A model generated the notes under the pieces. That model was not told the origin of the DNA. It ran no database searches and saw only the letters and a program-made list of their open reading frames with translations. Below, piece after piece: positions 33,706 through 43,904 of a DNA stretch of 64,000 nt (within the stretch, counting starts at the first letter, position 1; each line of letters starts with the position of its first letter). Source of the stretch: Bradyrhizobium sp. CCBAU 53351 (GTDB lineage Bacteria > Pseudomonadota > Alphaproteobacteria > Rhizobiales > Xanthobacteraceae); contig NZ_CP030059.1 in assembly GCF_015291745.1 (NCBI RefSeq), positions 5,359,501 to 5,423,500 of the forward strand, given 5' to 3'. The translations under genes were made by a program, and so were the position numbers.

Positions 33706-34995
33706 ATGACCATGCAAGTCAGCAAGACGATCGGCACGACCGGCAAGGTCGCGCTGGACGCCCCGATCTTCGATCCCGTGGCTTTCCGCCTCAGCGACGA
33801 GCAGGCCGGCATCATTGCCCGCGCAAGAGAGATCGGGCAGACCGTGTTTGCCGACCGCGCCGCCACCTACGATCGCGAGGCAATCTTTCCGTCAGAGAAC
33901 TATCGCGATTTGCACCGCGTCGGCCTGCTCGGCATTGCCGTTCCCAAGAAGCATGGCGGACTCGGCGCAAACTACCAGACTTACGCGCTCGCAGCCGCCG
34001 AGATCGGCCGCTATTGCGGCGCGACTGCACTGACCTGGAACATGCACGTCTGCTCGACCCTCTGGTCGGGCCCACTCGCTGACGATCTCGACATGGATGC
34101 GGACACTCGCGCCGAGCACGAACGACGGCGCGCGATCCATTACAAGCGCATCGTCGAGGATGGAGCGATCTATTCGCAGCCTTTCTCGGAAGGCGGCGCG
34201 GCGGCTGCGGGCGGCGTCGCGTTCGGCACCGAAGCGAGGCCAGTCGCGGGCGGCTGGATCGTCAACGGCAAGAAGATTTTTGCGTCTCTCTCGGGCCACG
34301 CCGACTATTACGGCGTGCTCTGCACCGAGATCGAGGAAGGTGAGAAGGCGTCTCGCCGCAACACGCTTTACCTCGCGATATCGGCCAAATCGGAAGGCGT
34401 CTCGGTTGTCGGCGACTGGGACCCGCTCGGCATGCGCGGAACGGTGTCGCGCACACTGCTGTTCAAGGATGTGTTCGTCTCGGAGGATTCCGCGCTGATG
34501 CCGCGCGGCGTCTACTTCCAGGCCGCGATGCGCTGGCCGCACATGTTTCTGACTCTGTCGCCAACCTATATGGGCCTGGCGCAAGCCGCCTATGATTTCA
34601 CCGTGCGCTATCTGCGCGGCGAGGTGCCGGGCATGCCGCCGGTCAAGCGCCGGATGTATCCGACCAAGCAGATCGCGGTCGCGCAGATGCAGATCAAGCT
34701 CGAGCAGATCAAGGCGATCTGGTTCCAGGCCGTCACCGAGGCCTGCGCCAATCCGAGCAAGGAACAGGTGTTGCGGGCCTATGCCGCACAATACTCGGTG
34801 ATGGAGGGCGCCAATGAGCTCGCCGCGCTCGCGATCCGAACCTGCGGCGGCCAGGCCATGCTCCGCTCGCTGCCGCTGGAGCGGATCTATCGCGACAGCC
34901 GTTGCGGCTCGCTGATGCTGCCCTGGACCGCCGAGCTCTGCCTCGACCGGATCGGGCGCGAGGCGCTGTACGAGGCCGGCGAGACGGACGACTGA
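33706..34995 (+). CDS. Acyl-CoA dehydrogenase family protein
   Basis: A 429-residue flavoprotein of the acyl-CoA dehydrogenase superfamily. It shows the N-terminal helical domain (ENYRDLHRVGLLGIAVPKKHGGLG), the flavin-binding middle domain (YSQPFSEGGAAAAGG, WIVNGKKIFASLSGHADYYG), and the C-terminal helices ending in YRDSRCGSLMLPW. It would introduce a double bond into a CoA thioester, although flavin monooxygenases of the same fold cannot be excluded. It follows the hydrolase by 12 bases. Confidence 0.88.
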   Translation: MTMQVSKTIGTTGKVALDAPIFDPVAFRLSDEQAGIIARAREIGQTVFADRAATYDREAIFPSENYRDLHRVGLLGIAVPKKHGGLGANYQTYALAAAEIGRYCGATALTWNMHVCSTLWSGPLADDLDMDADTRAEHERRRAIHYKRIVEDGAIYSQPFSEGGAAAAGGVAFGTEARPVAGGWIVNGKKIFASLSGHADYYGVLCTEIEEGEKASRRNTLYLAISAKSEGVSVVGDWDPLGMRGTVSRTLLFKDVFVSEDSALMPRGVYFQAAMRWPHMFLTLSPTYMGLAQAAYDFTVRYLRGEVPGMPPVKRRMYPTKQIAVAQMQIKLEQIKAIWFQAVTEACANPSKEQVLRAYAAQYSVMEGANELAALAIRTCGGQAMLRSLPLERIYRDSRCGSLMLPWTAELCLDRIGREALYEAGETDD

Positions 34996-34997
34996 CG

Positions 34998-36524
34998 GTG
35001 GATCTCTGCAGTCTGATCGATCGCAACGCGGCGTTCTCGCCAGGCAAGACGGCCATTGTCTTCGAGGGCGAACGGCTGAGCTATGCGGCGTTCGCCGCGC
35101 GCATCGAGCGGACCGCAACGGCGTTGAAGCAGGAACTCGGCGTCGGCCGCGGCGACCGCGTCGCCATCCTCAGCCTGAACCGGCCGGATTATCTGGTTCT
35201 GCTTTATGCCTGCGCACGGCTGGGGGCGATGCTGGTGCCGCTGAACTGGCGGCTCGCCGTCGCTGAGCAGCTCTTCATTCTCACCGACGCGAGCGCCAAG
35301 GTGCTGGTGCTCGAACAGGCATTTGCAAGCGTCCTTTCCGAGCTCGCACCGGGGACGTCCGTTGTCGGCCTCGACTTTGCGCCGCCTCGCGGCATGACGT
35401 TTGAAGGTCTGCTGACGCGCAGTGACGGCACCAGCCGAAACCCGCACACGGATCTCTCATGTCCCCTGCTGATCGTCTACACATCGGGGACGACTGGACG
35501 GCCGAAGGGCGCGGTGCTGCGCCAGGAGGCGCTGTTCTGGAACGGCGTCATGAGCCAGCACATGCACAACATGACGTCGGACGATCATGTGCTGACCGTG
35601 CTGCCGTTCTTCCACGTCGGCGGTCTCAACATCCAAACCACGCCCGCGCTGCAGCTGGGCGCGACCGTTACGGTGCACGCGCGCTTCACGCCGGATACCG
35701 CGCTTGCGACCATAGAACAAGAGCGGCCGACGCTCACCGTAATGGTGCCTGCCATCATCCAGGCGGTGAGCGAGCATCCGGCCTGGACAGCCACTGATCT
35801 TTCATCGCTCAAGGCCGTCGCCACCGGGTCGACCATCGTCCCACCACACCTGATCGAGCGCTTCGTCGCTCGAGATGTCCCAGTGCTCCAGGTCTACGGA
35901 TCGACGGAGACCTGCCCGATCGCCATCTACACGCGGCTCGGCGGCGATCTGTCGCGGCCGGGATCGACCGGCCTCGCCGGCCTGTGCTGCGAAGCCAGGG
36001 TGGTCGATCATTCCGGCAGCGAAGTACCCGCGGGCACACCGGGCGAGATCGCGGTGCGTGGCCCCAACGTGTTCTTCGAATATTGGGGCAATGAGACCGC
36101 CACGCGCGACGCATTGCACGACGGCTGGTATCGCACCGGCGATATCGGCCTGTGCGATGCCGACGGCCATTTCTGGGTGCGCGACCGCAAGAAGAACATG
36201 ATCATTTCGGGCGGAGAAAACGTCTACCCGGCCGAGGTCGAGCGCGTCCTGCTCGAACACCCCGATGTCAGCGAATGCGCCGTGATCGGACGGCCCGATC
36301 CGCGCTGGGACGAGGTCCCCGTTGCTTATGTGATCCGCAAATCCGGCTGCCGGCTCGACGCGGATGAGCTCAGAACGCACGTCCAGGCGCAGCTCGCCCG
36401 TTACAAGGTGCCGCGCGACATCGTTTTCGTCACCGACCTGCCGCGGACGGCGCTGGGCAAGGTCCAGCATTTCCTGCTGAAGCAACTCGATGCGCAGTCA
36501 CGCGCGCAAGGAGAAGCATCTTGA
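34998..36524 (+). CDS. AMP-dependent acyl-CoA synthetase/ligase
   Basis: A 508-residue adenylate-forming ligase with YTSGTTGRPKGAVLR, YGSTETCPIAIYT, KKNMIISGGENVYPAEVE and the catalytic Lys in RTALGKVQHF. The GTG at 34998 begins two bases after the acyl-CoA dehydrogenase stop. A second CoA ligase in the cluster suggests activation of another acid, for example a ring-opened dicarboxylic product (inference). Its end overlaps the next gene as TTGA. Confidence 0.9.
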   Translation: MDLCSLIDRNAAFSPGKTAIVFEGERLSYAAFAARIERTATALKQELGVGRGDRVAILSLNRPDYLVLLYACARLGAMLVPLNWRLAVAEQLFILTDASAKVLVLEQAFASVLSELAPGTSVVGLDFAPPRGMTFEGLLTRSDGTSRNPHTDLSCPLLIVYTSGTTGRPKGAVLRQEALFWNGVMSQHMHNMTSDDHVLTVLPFFHVGGLNIQTTPALQLGATVTVHARFTPDTALATIEQERPTLTVMVPAIIQAVSEHPAWTATDLSSLKAVATGSTIVPPHLIERFVARDVPVLQVYGSTETCPIAIYTRLGGDLSRPGSTGLAGLCCEARVVDHSGSEVPAGTPGEIAVRGPNVFFEYWGNETATRDALHDGWYRTGDIGLCDADGHFWVRDRKKNMIISGGENVYPAEVERVLLEHPDVSECAVIGRPDPRWDEVPVAYVIRKSGCRLDADELRTHVQAQLARYKVPRDIVFVTDLPRTALGKVQHFLLKQLDAQSRAQGEAS

Positions 36525-37609
36525 AGATCGCAGTTCTGGGTGGGGGGAACGGCTCCTTCGCGGCCGCAGGCGATTTTGCGCTGTCCGGGCATGAGGTGCG
36601 GCTTTGGCGCCGCGATGCCGCACAGGTCGCGGCACATCGTTCGGCCGGCTCGGGCATCCTGGTGAAGGATCACAACGGCCGCCACGACGTGAAACTCGCG
36701 CTGGTCACGAACGATATGGCCGAGGCCGTCGACGGCACCGAGCTGATCGTGTGTCCGGCTCCTGCCTTCGCGCAAGCGGATATCGCTCACCTGCTCGCCC
36801 CGCATCTGCGGGATGGTCAGGTCGTCTTCTTGCCGCCGGCGACATTCGGCTCGATGATCTTCGCCCAGGCGGCGCGGGATGCGGGCAACCATGCAAAGGC
36901 AAGCTTTGCCGAAACCGGTACCCTGCCCTGGCTGACGCGCAAGCACGGACCGTTCGAGGTCGCCATCACCATCCGCGCCAAGCGGCTGCCGGTCGGCGTG
37001 TTCCCGCTCGACCAGGCGCCGCACGCGCTCGAAGTGATCGGGCGGGCTTTCCCCGATGCGATCGAGCCGTGCGGAGACGCATTGTCCGGCGCACTGATGA
37101 ATGCCGGCCCGATCATCCATCCGCCGCTGATCGTGATGAACGTCGGCCCGATCGAGCATTTCGAGCGCTGGGACATCCACAAGGAAGGCACGCAAGCGGC
37201 GATCCGGCGGGTCACGGACGCGCTCGACGCCGAACGGATCGCCGTTCGCGAAGCGCTCGGCTATGGCGCGCCGCATTTTCCGCTCGCTCATCATTACGCC
37301 AGGGAGGGCGAGATCTGGATGTACGGCCGCGGCTCGCACGACCGGCTGACCGATTCCGGCGATTGGCGCGAACGGATCGTGTTGACCGAGCACCGCTATA
37401 TGCGGGAGGATTTGCGTCTTGGGTTGTCGCTGCTGGTGTCCGTCGCCGGCCTGGCTGGCGTGGCCACCCCATTGGCCAAGGCGTTTTTATCGATCGGCGG
37501 CGCAGTCTGCGGCGAGGATTTTGCGCGAGGTGGCCGGACCCTCGAGACGCTGGGGCTCGACAATCTCGGCAAAGCTGAATTGCAGACGCTGCTTCGCAAT
37601 GGCTTCTGA
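36521..37609 (+). CDS. NAD/NADP octopine/nopaline dehydrogenase family protein
   Basis: A 362-residue dehydrogenase with N-terminal Rossmann motif VLGGGNGSFAAAGDFALSG and a C-terminal all-helical domain carrying the family-type His in NAGPIIHPPLIVMN. Such enzymes reductively couple or oxidise imino acids (opines). The TTG start at 36521 overlaps the ligase stop by 4 bases. An opine-type enzyme inside a beta-oxidation-like operon is unusual; it may remove nitrogen from, or reduce, an amino or imino intermediate. Confidence 0.85.
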   Translation: MKIAVLGGGNGSFAAAGDFALSGHEVRLWRRDAAQVAAHRSAGSGILVKDHNGRHDVKLALVTNDMAEAVDGTELIVCPAPAFAQADIAHLLAPHLRDGQVVFLPPATFGSMIFAQAARDAGNHAKASFAETGTLPWLTRKHGPFEVAITIRAKRLPVGVFPLDQAPHALEVIGRAFPDAIEPCGDALSGALMNAGPIIHPPLIVMNVGPIEHFERWDIHKEGTQAAIRRVTDALDAERIAVREALGYGAPHFPLAHHYAREGEIWMYGRGSHDRLTDSGDWRERIVLTEHRYMREDLRLGLSLLVSVAGLAGVATPLAKAFLSIGGAVCGEDFARGGRTLETLGLDNLGKAELQTLLRNGF

Positions 37610-37612
37610 CCG

Positions 37613-38605
37613 ATGACCCATCGCGCCAATATTGCTTGTCTCGGCGCTGGCCGCATGGGCCGCGGCATCGCCGTCGCGTTCGCCTATGCCGGTCACAGGA
37701 TCACGATGATCGACGTCAAGGCTCGCTCCACGGAGGACTTTGCCAAGCTGGAAGCAGACGCGCTCGGCGAGGTCAGGAAGACATTCGCCAGCCTGTCGAA
37801 GCTGGGGCTGCTGACCGACGCAGATGTCGATCCGCTGATCGCGCGCGTGACGGTGGTGCCAGCGAGCGAGAGCGGCGCAGCATTGGCAGAAGCCGGCATG
37901 ATCTTCGAAGGGGTTCCTGAGGTCGTCGAGCTCAAGCGCGAAGTGCTGGGGGCGGCTTCGAAGCAGGTCAGCCCTGACGCCATCATCGCATCGACGACGT
38001 CGACCATCCTCGTCGACGATCTCTCCGGCGCGATCGTGAACCCCCGCCGCTTCCTCAACGTGCACTGGCTCAATCCGGCCTATCTGATCCCGCTTGTCGA
38101 GATTTCGCCCGGGAATGCCACCGATCCCGCCATCGTCGACGAGGTCAAGGCTCTGCTCGAAGGCATCGGCAAGGTGCCGGTGGTCTGCGCCGCGACGCCC
38201 GGCTTCATCGTTCCGCGCATCCAGGCGCTGGCGATGAACGAGGCCGCACGCATGGTCGAGGAAGGTGTCGCCAGCGCGGAGGAGATCGACAAGGCGATCC
38301 GCTACGGCTTCGGCTTCCGCTACGCCGTGCTCGGCCTGCTCGAATTCATCGACTGGGGCGGCGGCGACATCCTCTATTACGCAAGCCGCTATCTCGAAGG
38401 CGCACTCGGTAGCGACCGCTATCGCGCGCCGGACGTCATTTCACGCAACATGCATGAGGGACGGATCGGCCTGCGCACGGGCGCAGGCTTTCTCGATTAT
38501 TCCGGGATGGACGTCGATGCCTACCGCGTCAAGCGGCTCCAGGCCATGGTCGACCTGCTCCGCCACTTCGAGCTGGCCCGCCCGCCGGTGCTTGACCGCA
38601 ACTAG
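37613..38605 (+). CDS. 3-hydroxyacyl-CoA dehydrogenase NAD-binding family protein
   Basis: A 330-residue protein of the 3-hydroxybutyryl-CoA dehydrogenase/L-gulonate dehydrogenase family. It has GAGRMGRGIAVAFAYAGH at residues 9-26, a catalytic His-Trp region NVHWLNPAYL, and a C-terminal domain beginning GFIVPRIQALAMNEAARMV. It is the last gene of the plus-strand operon, 3 bases after the ODH-like gene. It overlaps the convergent NicX-like gene by 4 bases. Confidence 0.9.
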   Translation: MTHRANIACLGAGRMGRGIAVAFAYAGHRITMIDVKARSTEDFAKLEADALGEVRKTFASLSKLGLLTDADVDPLIARVTVVPASESGAALAEAGMIFEGVPEVVELKREVLGAASKQVSPDAIIASTTSTILVDDLSGAIVNPRRFLNVHWLNPAYLIPLVEISPGNATDPAIVDEVKALLEGIGKVPVVCAATPGFIVPRIQALAMNEAARMVEEGVASAEEIDKAIRYGFGFRYAVLGLLEFIDWGGGDILYYASRYLEGALGSDRYRAPDVISRNMHEGRIGLRTGAGFLDYSGMDVDAYRVKRLQAMVDLLRHFELARPPVLDRN

Positions 38606-39648
38606 CCGAAAATATCCTGGAGCACGCCCTCCCGGACCACGGCAACGCCATCGAGCTCGATCGTCGTTCCCATCATCGGCAGATCGAAATGCCCCGCCGT
38701 GTAGCGGCCGGCGAATTCGTTGGCGCCGGTCGAGAACAGGAAATTGCCGGAGACTGCACGGATCTCCGTCCCGTTGGTGTCGCGCTGGTCGTACATCGAC
38801 AGCGCTTCGTAGCGCGCGCCAGGGTTCATGCCGAAGCCGACATGCGACACGGCATAGGCCTCGCGGTCGCCCCAGGCGGCAAGGTAGGCGCGCATCATCG
38901 CGGCATCCGTCCCCTCGCCTTCCAGCTCGACGACATAGTCGTCCTTCAACGTCATCTTCACTGCCGACGCCAGATAGCGCTTGAACGTGAGATTGATGTC
39001 GCCTGGCGCCATCACCAGCGTGCCGTTGATGGTCCCACTCTTGGGAAAGCTGACGACAATGCCTCCAGGCCAATGCGCCAGCGTGCCGGGCTTGTCGGTC
39101 CAGCCCCATACGCCGACGGTGGAGGCACCGACCATATCGACGTCGAGCGCCGTGCCGGCCTTCGAGGTCACGCGCATCCGCTTGGTCCCACGCAGCATCT
39201 TCGCCGCGGCCCGAACGCGCTTCTCCAGCGCGGAATCCGGCACCATCCGCTCCAGCGCCTCGGGATGCTCGTTGGAGATCACCAGGATGCGCGCGCCGGC
39301 CTTGAGGATCTCCGGCGTCTCCACCGCGTGCATCAAGCCTTCGATGGTGCAATCCACCACGAAGCCCGCCTGTTGCAGCGCACTGATGACCGGACCGAGC
39401 TTCTGGATCGCCTCGCTGGCGCCGGTGGAACGAACCGGGACGATATTCCGGTTACGCGGCGTCGGCATCACCACATGAAACGGCCGCGCGCCCATGCGCA
39501 GCAGTGCGAGCTCCGCCAAGTGCACATTCAGCGCACGCGACTGGGTCTCTGAGAGAATTGCAGCGGTATCGCCAGCCTTGACGGCGCATCGTTCGAAAAT
39601 CTCGCAGAATGCGTCGATCCATTTTGCCTCGATGCGATCTGCCAGCAT
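38602..39648 (-). CDS. NicX-like extradiol dioxygenase (M29 aminopeptidase fold)
   Basis: A 348-residue protein that matches 2,5-dihydroxypyridine 5,6-dioxygenase (NicX) in length and in its C-terminal metal motif. AVSHVGFGMNPGARYE supplies a His and AGHFDLPM supplies the His-x-Asp pair, matching the Fe(II) ligands His265, His318 and Asp320 that I recall for NicX. The fold is shared with M29 aminopeptidases, whose metal residues differ. It probably cleaves a dihydroxylated N-heterocycle or related ring. It is the last gene of a six-gene importer operon, 35 bases after a permease gene. Confidence 0.78.
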   Translation of the reverse strand: MLADRIEAKWIDAFCEIFERCAVKAGDTAAILSETQSRALNVHLAELALLRMGARPFHVVMPTPRNRNIVPVRSTGASEAIQKLGPVISALQQAGFVVDCTIEGLMHAVETPEILKAGARILVISNEHPEALERMVPDSALEKRVRAAAKMLRGTKRMRVTSKAGTALDVDMVGASTVGVWGWTDKPGTLAHWPGGIVVSFPKSGTINGTLVMAPGDINLTFKRYLASAVKMTLKDDYVVELEGEGTDAAMMRAYLAAWGDREAYAVSHVGFGMNPGARYEALSMYDQRDTNGTEIRAVSGNFLFSTGANEFAGRYTAGHFDLPMMGTTIELDGVAVVREGVLQDIFG

Positions 39649-39683
39649 GGCTCACTCCCGGTCTTGTTTCTTTTTCGGTCGGA

Positions 39684-40448
39684 TCACGCTTCTGGGAAGC
39701 CGCGCAAGAGGTACGACCGCAGCGCGCCCAGCAGGGCGTTCAGGATCAATCCCAACAGCGAGATCGTGATCAGCGGCACGAACATGTCGACGGCCTGAAA
39801 GGTTCGGGCCGCAGTCACGAGCGCGTGTCCCAATCCGTCCGTCGACGTGATCATCTCGGCCAAGAACACCACGATGCACGAAATGACAAGTCCGATCCGG
39901 CATCCGGTCAGGATCGATGGCATCGCTGCCGGCAGTACGACCTTGAACAGGATTTCGGTGCGCCGCGTCCCCGCCGCCATGGCCGACCAGATCAATTTCT
40001 GCTCGACGGTCGACGCACCGTAATAGGTCGAAAGCAGAATGGGAAAGAGCGCGTCCGCGGTCACCAAGCTTATCTTCGACCCATGGCCAAATCCGAGCAA
40101 GAGCAGGAGCGCCGGATAGAGCGCGACCTTGGGCAATGGGGCCAGGACGCGTACGATCGGCCGGACCACGGCATTGATCGCGGGACTGGCGGCGGCCGCA
40201 ATGCCGAGACTGACGCCGAGCACGACCGCGATCGCAAAGCCGGCAAACAGCCGAATGAGGGTTGCCACAATCTCCTGTTGGAACGTCCACGTCGCGAGCT
40301 GCTGGAGCAACCGGTTGAAGACGAAGCCCGGCGGCGGCAACAAGACCGCCGGCGCAAAGCCGAATGACACCAACCCTTGCCAAAGGGCGACGATCAGGAC
40401 GATCGGGGCGATTCCAAGGAGGATGTTCGGGGACAAAAAGCGTGCCAT
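39684..40448 (-). CDS. ABC transporter permease (NitT/TauT type), second
   Basis: A 254-residue integral membrane protein from the ATG at 40448, which overlaps the stop of the previous permease gene by one base (TAATG). The EAA loop region AAGTRRTEILFKVVLPAAMPSILTGCRIGL is typical of SsuC/TauC permeases, and six hydrophobic segments are visible. Together with the neighbouring permease it forms a heterodimeric channel. Confidence 0.9.
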   Translation of the reverse strand: MARFLSPNILLGIAPIVLIVALWQGLVSFGFAPAVLLPPPGFVFNRLLQQLATWTFQQEIVATLIRLFAGFAIAVVLGVSLGIAAAASPAINAVVRPIVRVLAPLPKVALYPALLLLLGFGHGSKISLVTADALFPILLSTYYGASTVEQKLIWSAMAAGTRRTEILFKVVLPAAMPSILTGCRIGLVISCIVVFLAEMITSTDGLGHALVTAARTFQAVDMFVPLITISLLGLILNALLGALRSYLLRGFPEA

Positions 40449-41233
40449 TACGAGAAGCTCAGCGGCAAGTCGAACTGAGGCTCGGACCAACGCACAAGCC
40501 GGGCCCGAACCTTCTCGAAAATCGCATCGAAACAAATGCCCATTGCGCCTACGATGATGATCATCGCGAATACGGTGTCGTATTGACCCATGTCGAGCGC
40601 ATTGAACAAGATGTTGCCGGCGCCGGACTGACGGGCGATCATCTCGCTGGTGATCATCGTGATCAGCGCCAGCACAAGTCCCGTACGGCAGCCGGTGAGG
40701 ATCTCCGGCAGCGCCGCGGGCAGCACGATCCGCACCAGGCGCTGCGCCGGTGACAGCCCCATCGCGGCACCTGACCACAGCATCTTCTCTTCGACCGCCT
40801 TGGCGCCCTCAAAACTGTGATAGATCACGGGAAGGCTGACGCCGAGAAAGATCACCAATGTCTTGGTGATGTCACCGACGCCCAGCCACAGCATGATGAT
40901 CGGCATCAAGGCGGCCTTCGGCACGGGGTAAATCACCATCAGGAGCGGATTGAAGAAGGCAGCAACGCTTCGGCTGCGTCCCATCAACAGGCCCAGCGGA
41001 ATCGAAACCAGCACGGCCACGCCAAATCCGAACGCCATGCGGCGAAGCGAAGCCAGGATGTTGATCAGGGATTCCCTGTCACCGAGAATATCCGGAATGG
41101 CCCGGATCGCCTCGATGGCCGTCGGAAAACTGTCGTTCTTCAGCGCGAGCGAGGCCACCTGCCACACCGCGAGCAGCCCGATGCAGGCCAGCACCGGAGC
41201 GGCGCGTCTGGTGAAAGCGGCCGGCGACATCAT
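40448..41233 (-). CDS. ABC transporter permease (NitT/TauT type), first
   Basis: A 261-residue permease related to its downstream neighbour, with EAA loop AAMGLSPAQRLVRIVLPAALPEILTGCRTGL and helices such as GLLAVWQVASLAL and FGFGVAVLVSIPLGLLMG. It overlaps the ATPase gene by 4 bases. Two distinct permease genes in one operon imply a heterodimer, whereas many taurine/nitrate importers use a homodimer. Confidence 0.9.
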   Translation of the reverse strand: MMSPAAFTRRAAPVLACIGLLAVWQVASLALKNDSFPTAIEAIRAIPDILGDRESLINILASLRRMAFGFGVAVLVSIPLGLLMGRSRSVAAFFNPLLMVIYPVPKAALMPIIMLWLGVGDITKTLVIFLGVSLPVIYHSFEGAKAVEEKMLWSGAAMGLSPAQRLVRIVLPAALPEILTGCRTGLVLALITMITSEMIARQSGAGNILFNALDMGQYDTVFAMIIIVGAMGICFDAIFEKVRARLVRWSEPQFDLPLSFS

Positions 41234-42102
41234 GAGGCAGGCCCGATTTCATCGCTTTCATCGAACATGCGCTCGATATCGACGACATATTTCTGATAGC
41301 GCGGGTCGAGCAACAGCTCGCTGCGGCGGCGCGGCCGCGGCAGATCGATGTCGATGACCTCGCGGATGCGGCCGGGAGATTTCGACATCATCACGACCTT
41401 GTCGGACAGGAAGACTGCTTCGTCGACCGAATGGGTAACGAACAGCACCGTCTTGCGGTCGCGTTCCCAGATGTTGAGAAGGTCGTTCTGCAGGCGCGTC
41501 CTTGTGTGCGCGTCAAGCGCTCCGAACGGCTCATCCATCAGCAGGACTTCGGGATGATAGGCAAGCGTCCGCGCCAACGCCACGCGCTGCTTCATGCCGC
41601 CTGACAGCTCCTTCGGATAGAAGTTTTCGTAACCCTTGAGGCCGACCATCTCGATCAACGCCCGGCTCTGTGCCTCAGCCTCGGTGGCGCGAACGCCCTG
41701 CTGGCGCGGGCCATACATGACGTTGCCAAGCACTGTCTTCCAGGGAAACAGCGCAAACTCCTGGAACACCGGGCCACGATCCGGACCGGGGCCTGTGATC
41801 GCCTGTCCCTTCATCTTCGCCGCGCCGCGGGTCGGGCTGACAAAGCCGCCGACGATATAAAGCAGGGTCGACTTGCCGCAGCCCGACGGACCAAGGATGG
41901 AGACGAAAGCGCCCTCCTCAATCGTCAGCGAGATATCCGAAAGCGCAACGTGGTCTTTGCGCGCCGAGGTCTGAAAGACCTGCGAGACGCAGTCGATCTC
42001 GATGATTGCAGATGCCGGCCTTTCCGATGTCACCGGACTCACCCGTTCGCTTGATCTCGCCAGCACTGCCGTCATTCCGTCGCTCGCCTTACCGTGAGAC
42101 AC
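41230..42102 (-). CDS. ABC transporter ATP-binding protein (NitT/TauT type)
   Basis: A 290-residue ATPase: Walker A GPSGCGKST, Q-loop EFALFPW, signature LSGGMKQRVALART, Walker B VLLMDEPFGALD and the switch His in VTHSVDEAV. This is the SsuB/TauB style. The start is GTG 42102, with ATG 42075 possible. It drives the two adjacent permeases for the substrate captured by the binding protein at 43905-44888. Confidence 0.93.
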   Translation of the reverse strand: MSHGKASDGMTAVLARSSERVSPVTSERPASAIIEIDCVSQVFQTSARKDHVALSDISLTIEEGAFVSILGPSGCGKSTLLYIVGGFVSPTRGAAKMKGQAITGPGPDRGPVFQEFALFPWKTVLGNVMYGPRQQGVRATEAEAQSRALIEMVGLKGYENFYPKELSGGMKQRVALARTLAYHPEVLLMDEPFGALDAHTRTRLQNDLLNIWERDRKTVLFVTHSVDEAVFLSDKVVMMSKSPGRIREVIDIDLPRPRRRSELLLDPRYQKYVVDIERMFDESDEIGPAS

Positions 42103-42157
42103 GAGCTTAGCAAGAAACCTGCCAGACCGGCGGCCGTTTTCGCACCCGTGCGGCGCG

Positions 42158-43852
42158 TCATTCGAACCACGGCCATTCTGCGGGACCTTCGTGCGTCACG
42201 GCTCCGCCTGGCGCCTGCCCAACCAGCCGCGCATATTTTGCAAGAGCGCCTGCGCGGTGACGCGGCGGACGCTGCTTCCAGTCGCGTCGCCGTGCGGCGA
42301 GTTCCTGCTCATCGAGCAGGACATCCATCCGCCGGTTTGCGGCATCGATCCGGATCCTGTCCCCATCACGAACGAGCGCCAGCGGCCCGCCGACAAAGGC
42401 TTCGGGAGCCACGTAGCCGATGCACATGCCACGGGTGGCGCCGGAGAATCGGCCATCAGTGATCAGCGCCACCTTTTCGCCCATGCCCTGCCCGTAGATC
42501 AGCGCGGTGACGCCGAGCATCTCACGCATGCCGGGACCGCCGACCGGTCCCTCGTTGCGGATCACGAGAACCTCACCCGCCGCGTATGTGCGATCGCGAA
42601 CCGCTTTGACGCAGGTTTCCTCATCCTCGAACACGCGCGCCACGCCTTCGAAGAGCTGGCTGTTCAGGCCGGCAACCTTGATCACTGCGCCGTCCGGGCA
42701 GAGATTACCCTTCAGCACTGCCACGCCGCCATCGGGCATGATCGGGGCACGGGACGCGTAAACCACCTCGCCGTCCGGCGCGTTCGCCGCGCCGTATTCT
42801 TCGGCGAGCGTACGCCCTGTGATGGTGATGCAGCTGCCATCGATGTGTCCGCTCTGGATCAGTTCGCGGATCACCACGGCGGCGCCGCCGATGTCATAGA
42901 CATCCTTTGCCGTGTATTTGCCTCCGGGGCGCAGGTTTCCGATCAGCGGCGTCCTGGCAAAGACCTCCCCAACGTCATCGATGGTGAAGGCAATACCGGC
43001 CTCGTTCGCGATCGCAGGCAGATGCAGCGCGGCGTTGGTCGAGCCGCCCGTCGCCGCGACGATCGCCGCGCCATTCTCGAGCGACTTCCGCGTCACGATG
43101 TCACGCGGCAAAGGCCCGCCGCGCTCCAGCATCTGCATGATGAGGCGCCCCGCCCGCCGCGAGATCTGCGCACGCTCGGCATAGACGCCCGGCACCATCG
43201 AGACGTTGGGAATGGTCAGCCCCATCGCTTCCGAGACCATGCCCATGGTGTTCGCGGTGAACTGGCCGGCGCACGCGCCGACCGTGGGCAGGCAGGCCCG
43301 CTCGATCCGCTCGAGCGTGGCGCCGTCGATCTCGCCGGTCATGAAACTGCCGACGGCTTCATAGGAGTCGAGCACCGTCAGCGTACGCCCATCCACGCGC
43401 CCCGGCAGCGCGCTGCCGCCGTAGATGAAGATGGACGGCACGTTGCAGCGAACCATGCCCATCATCACGCCGGGAAGCGTCTTGTCGCATCCGCCGTATC
43501 CGATCAGCGCATCATAGGCCAGACCATGGACGACAGCTTCGATGGAGTCGGCGATCAGTTCGCGCGAAAACAGCGAGAACTTCATGCCCTCGTGGTTCAT
43601 GCTGATGCCGTCAGAGACCGACACGGTCGAGAACTCGCGCGGCGTGCCACCGGCTTCCTCGATGCCGGTTTTGGCTGCAGCCACCTGGAAGTCGTGGGTC
43701 ATATTGCAGGGCGTCTGCTCGCCCTTCATGCTGACGACACCAACCATCGGCTTGGCAATCGCAGCGTCGTCGAGACCCATGGCGCGCATGAAGGCCCGAT
43801 GCGGCGCCCGGTCGAGGCCGTCTGTCGTCACCCGTGATCGCAACTTCTTCAT
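42158..43852 (-). CDS. IlvD/Edd family dehydratase
   Basis: A 564-residue dehydratase from the ATG at 43852 with GAAGAAG upstream. Iron-sulfur cysteines are in [21 protein letters not shown] and [13 protein letters not shown], in the order seen in dihydroxyacid and sugar-acid dehydratases. It removes water from a 2,3-dihydroxy acid to give a 2-oxo acid. Its place inside an importer operon with a ring-cleavage dioxygenase argues for a catabolic dihydroxy or sugar acid rather than branched-chain amino-acid synthesis. Confidence 0.9.
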   Translation of the reverse strand: MKKLRSRVTTDGLDRAPHRAFMRAMGLDDAAIAKPMVGVVSMKGEQTPCNMTHDFQVAAAKTGIEEAGGTPREFSTVSVSDGISMNHEGMKFSLFSRELIADSIEAVVHGLAYDALIGYGGCDKTLPGVMMGMVRCNVPSIFIYGGSALPGRVDGRTLTVLDSYEAVGSFMTGEIDGATLERIERACLPTVGACAGQFTANTMGMVSEAMGLTIPNVSMVPGVYAERAQISRRAGRLIMQMLERGGPLPRDIVTRKSLENGAAIVAATGGSTNAALHLPAIANEAGIAFTIDDVGEVFARTPLIGNLRPGGKYTAKDVYDIGGAAVVIRELIQSGHIDGSCITITGRTLAEEYGAANAPDGEVVYASRAPIMPDGGVAVLKGNLCPDGAVIKVAGLNSQLFEGVARVFEDEETCVKAVRDRTYAAGEVLVIRNEGPVGGPGMREMLGVTALIYGQGMGEKVALITDGRFSGATRGMCIGYVAPEAFVGGPLALVRDGDRIRIDAANRRMDVLLDEQELAARRRDWKQRPPRHRAGALAKYARLVGQAPGGAVTHEGPAEWPWFE

Positions 43853-43904
43853 GCGCGCAACTTCTTCGTGCCTCACGACCTTCTTATTCGGATGGTTCGC
43901 CCGC

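Noticed and set aside
38602..39648. M29 leucyl aminopeptidase assignment for the NicX-like gene
   Set aside because: The His, His-x-Asp pattern and length fit NicX-type dioxygenases better than the Glu/His/Asp metal set of M29 peptidases.
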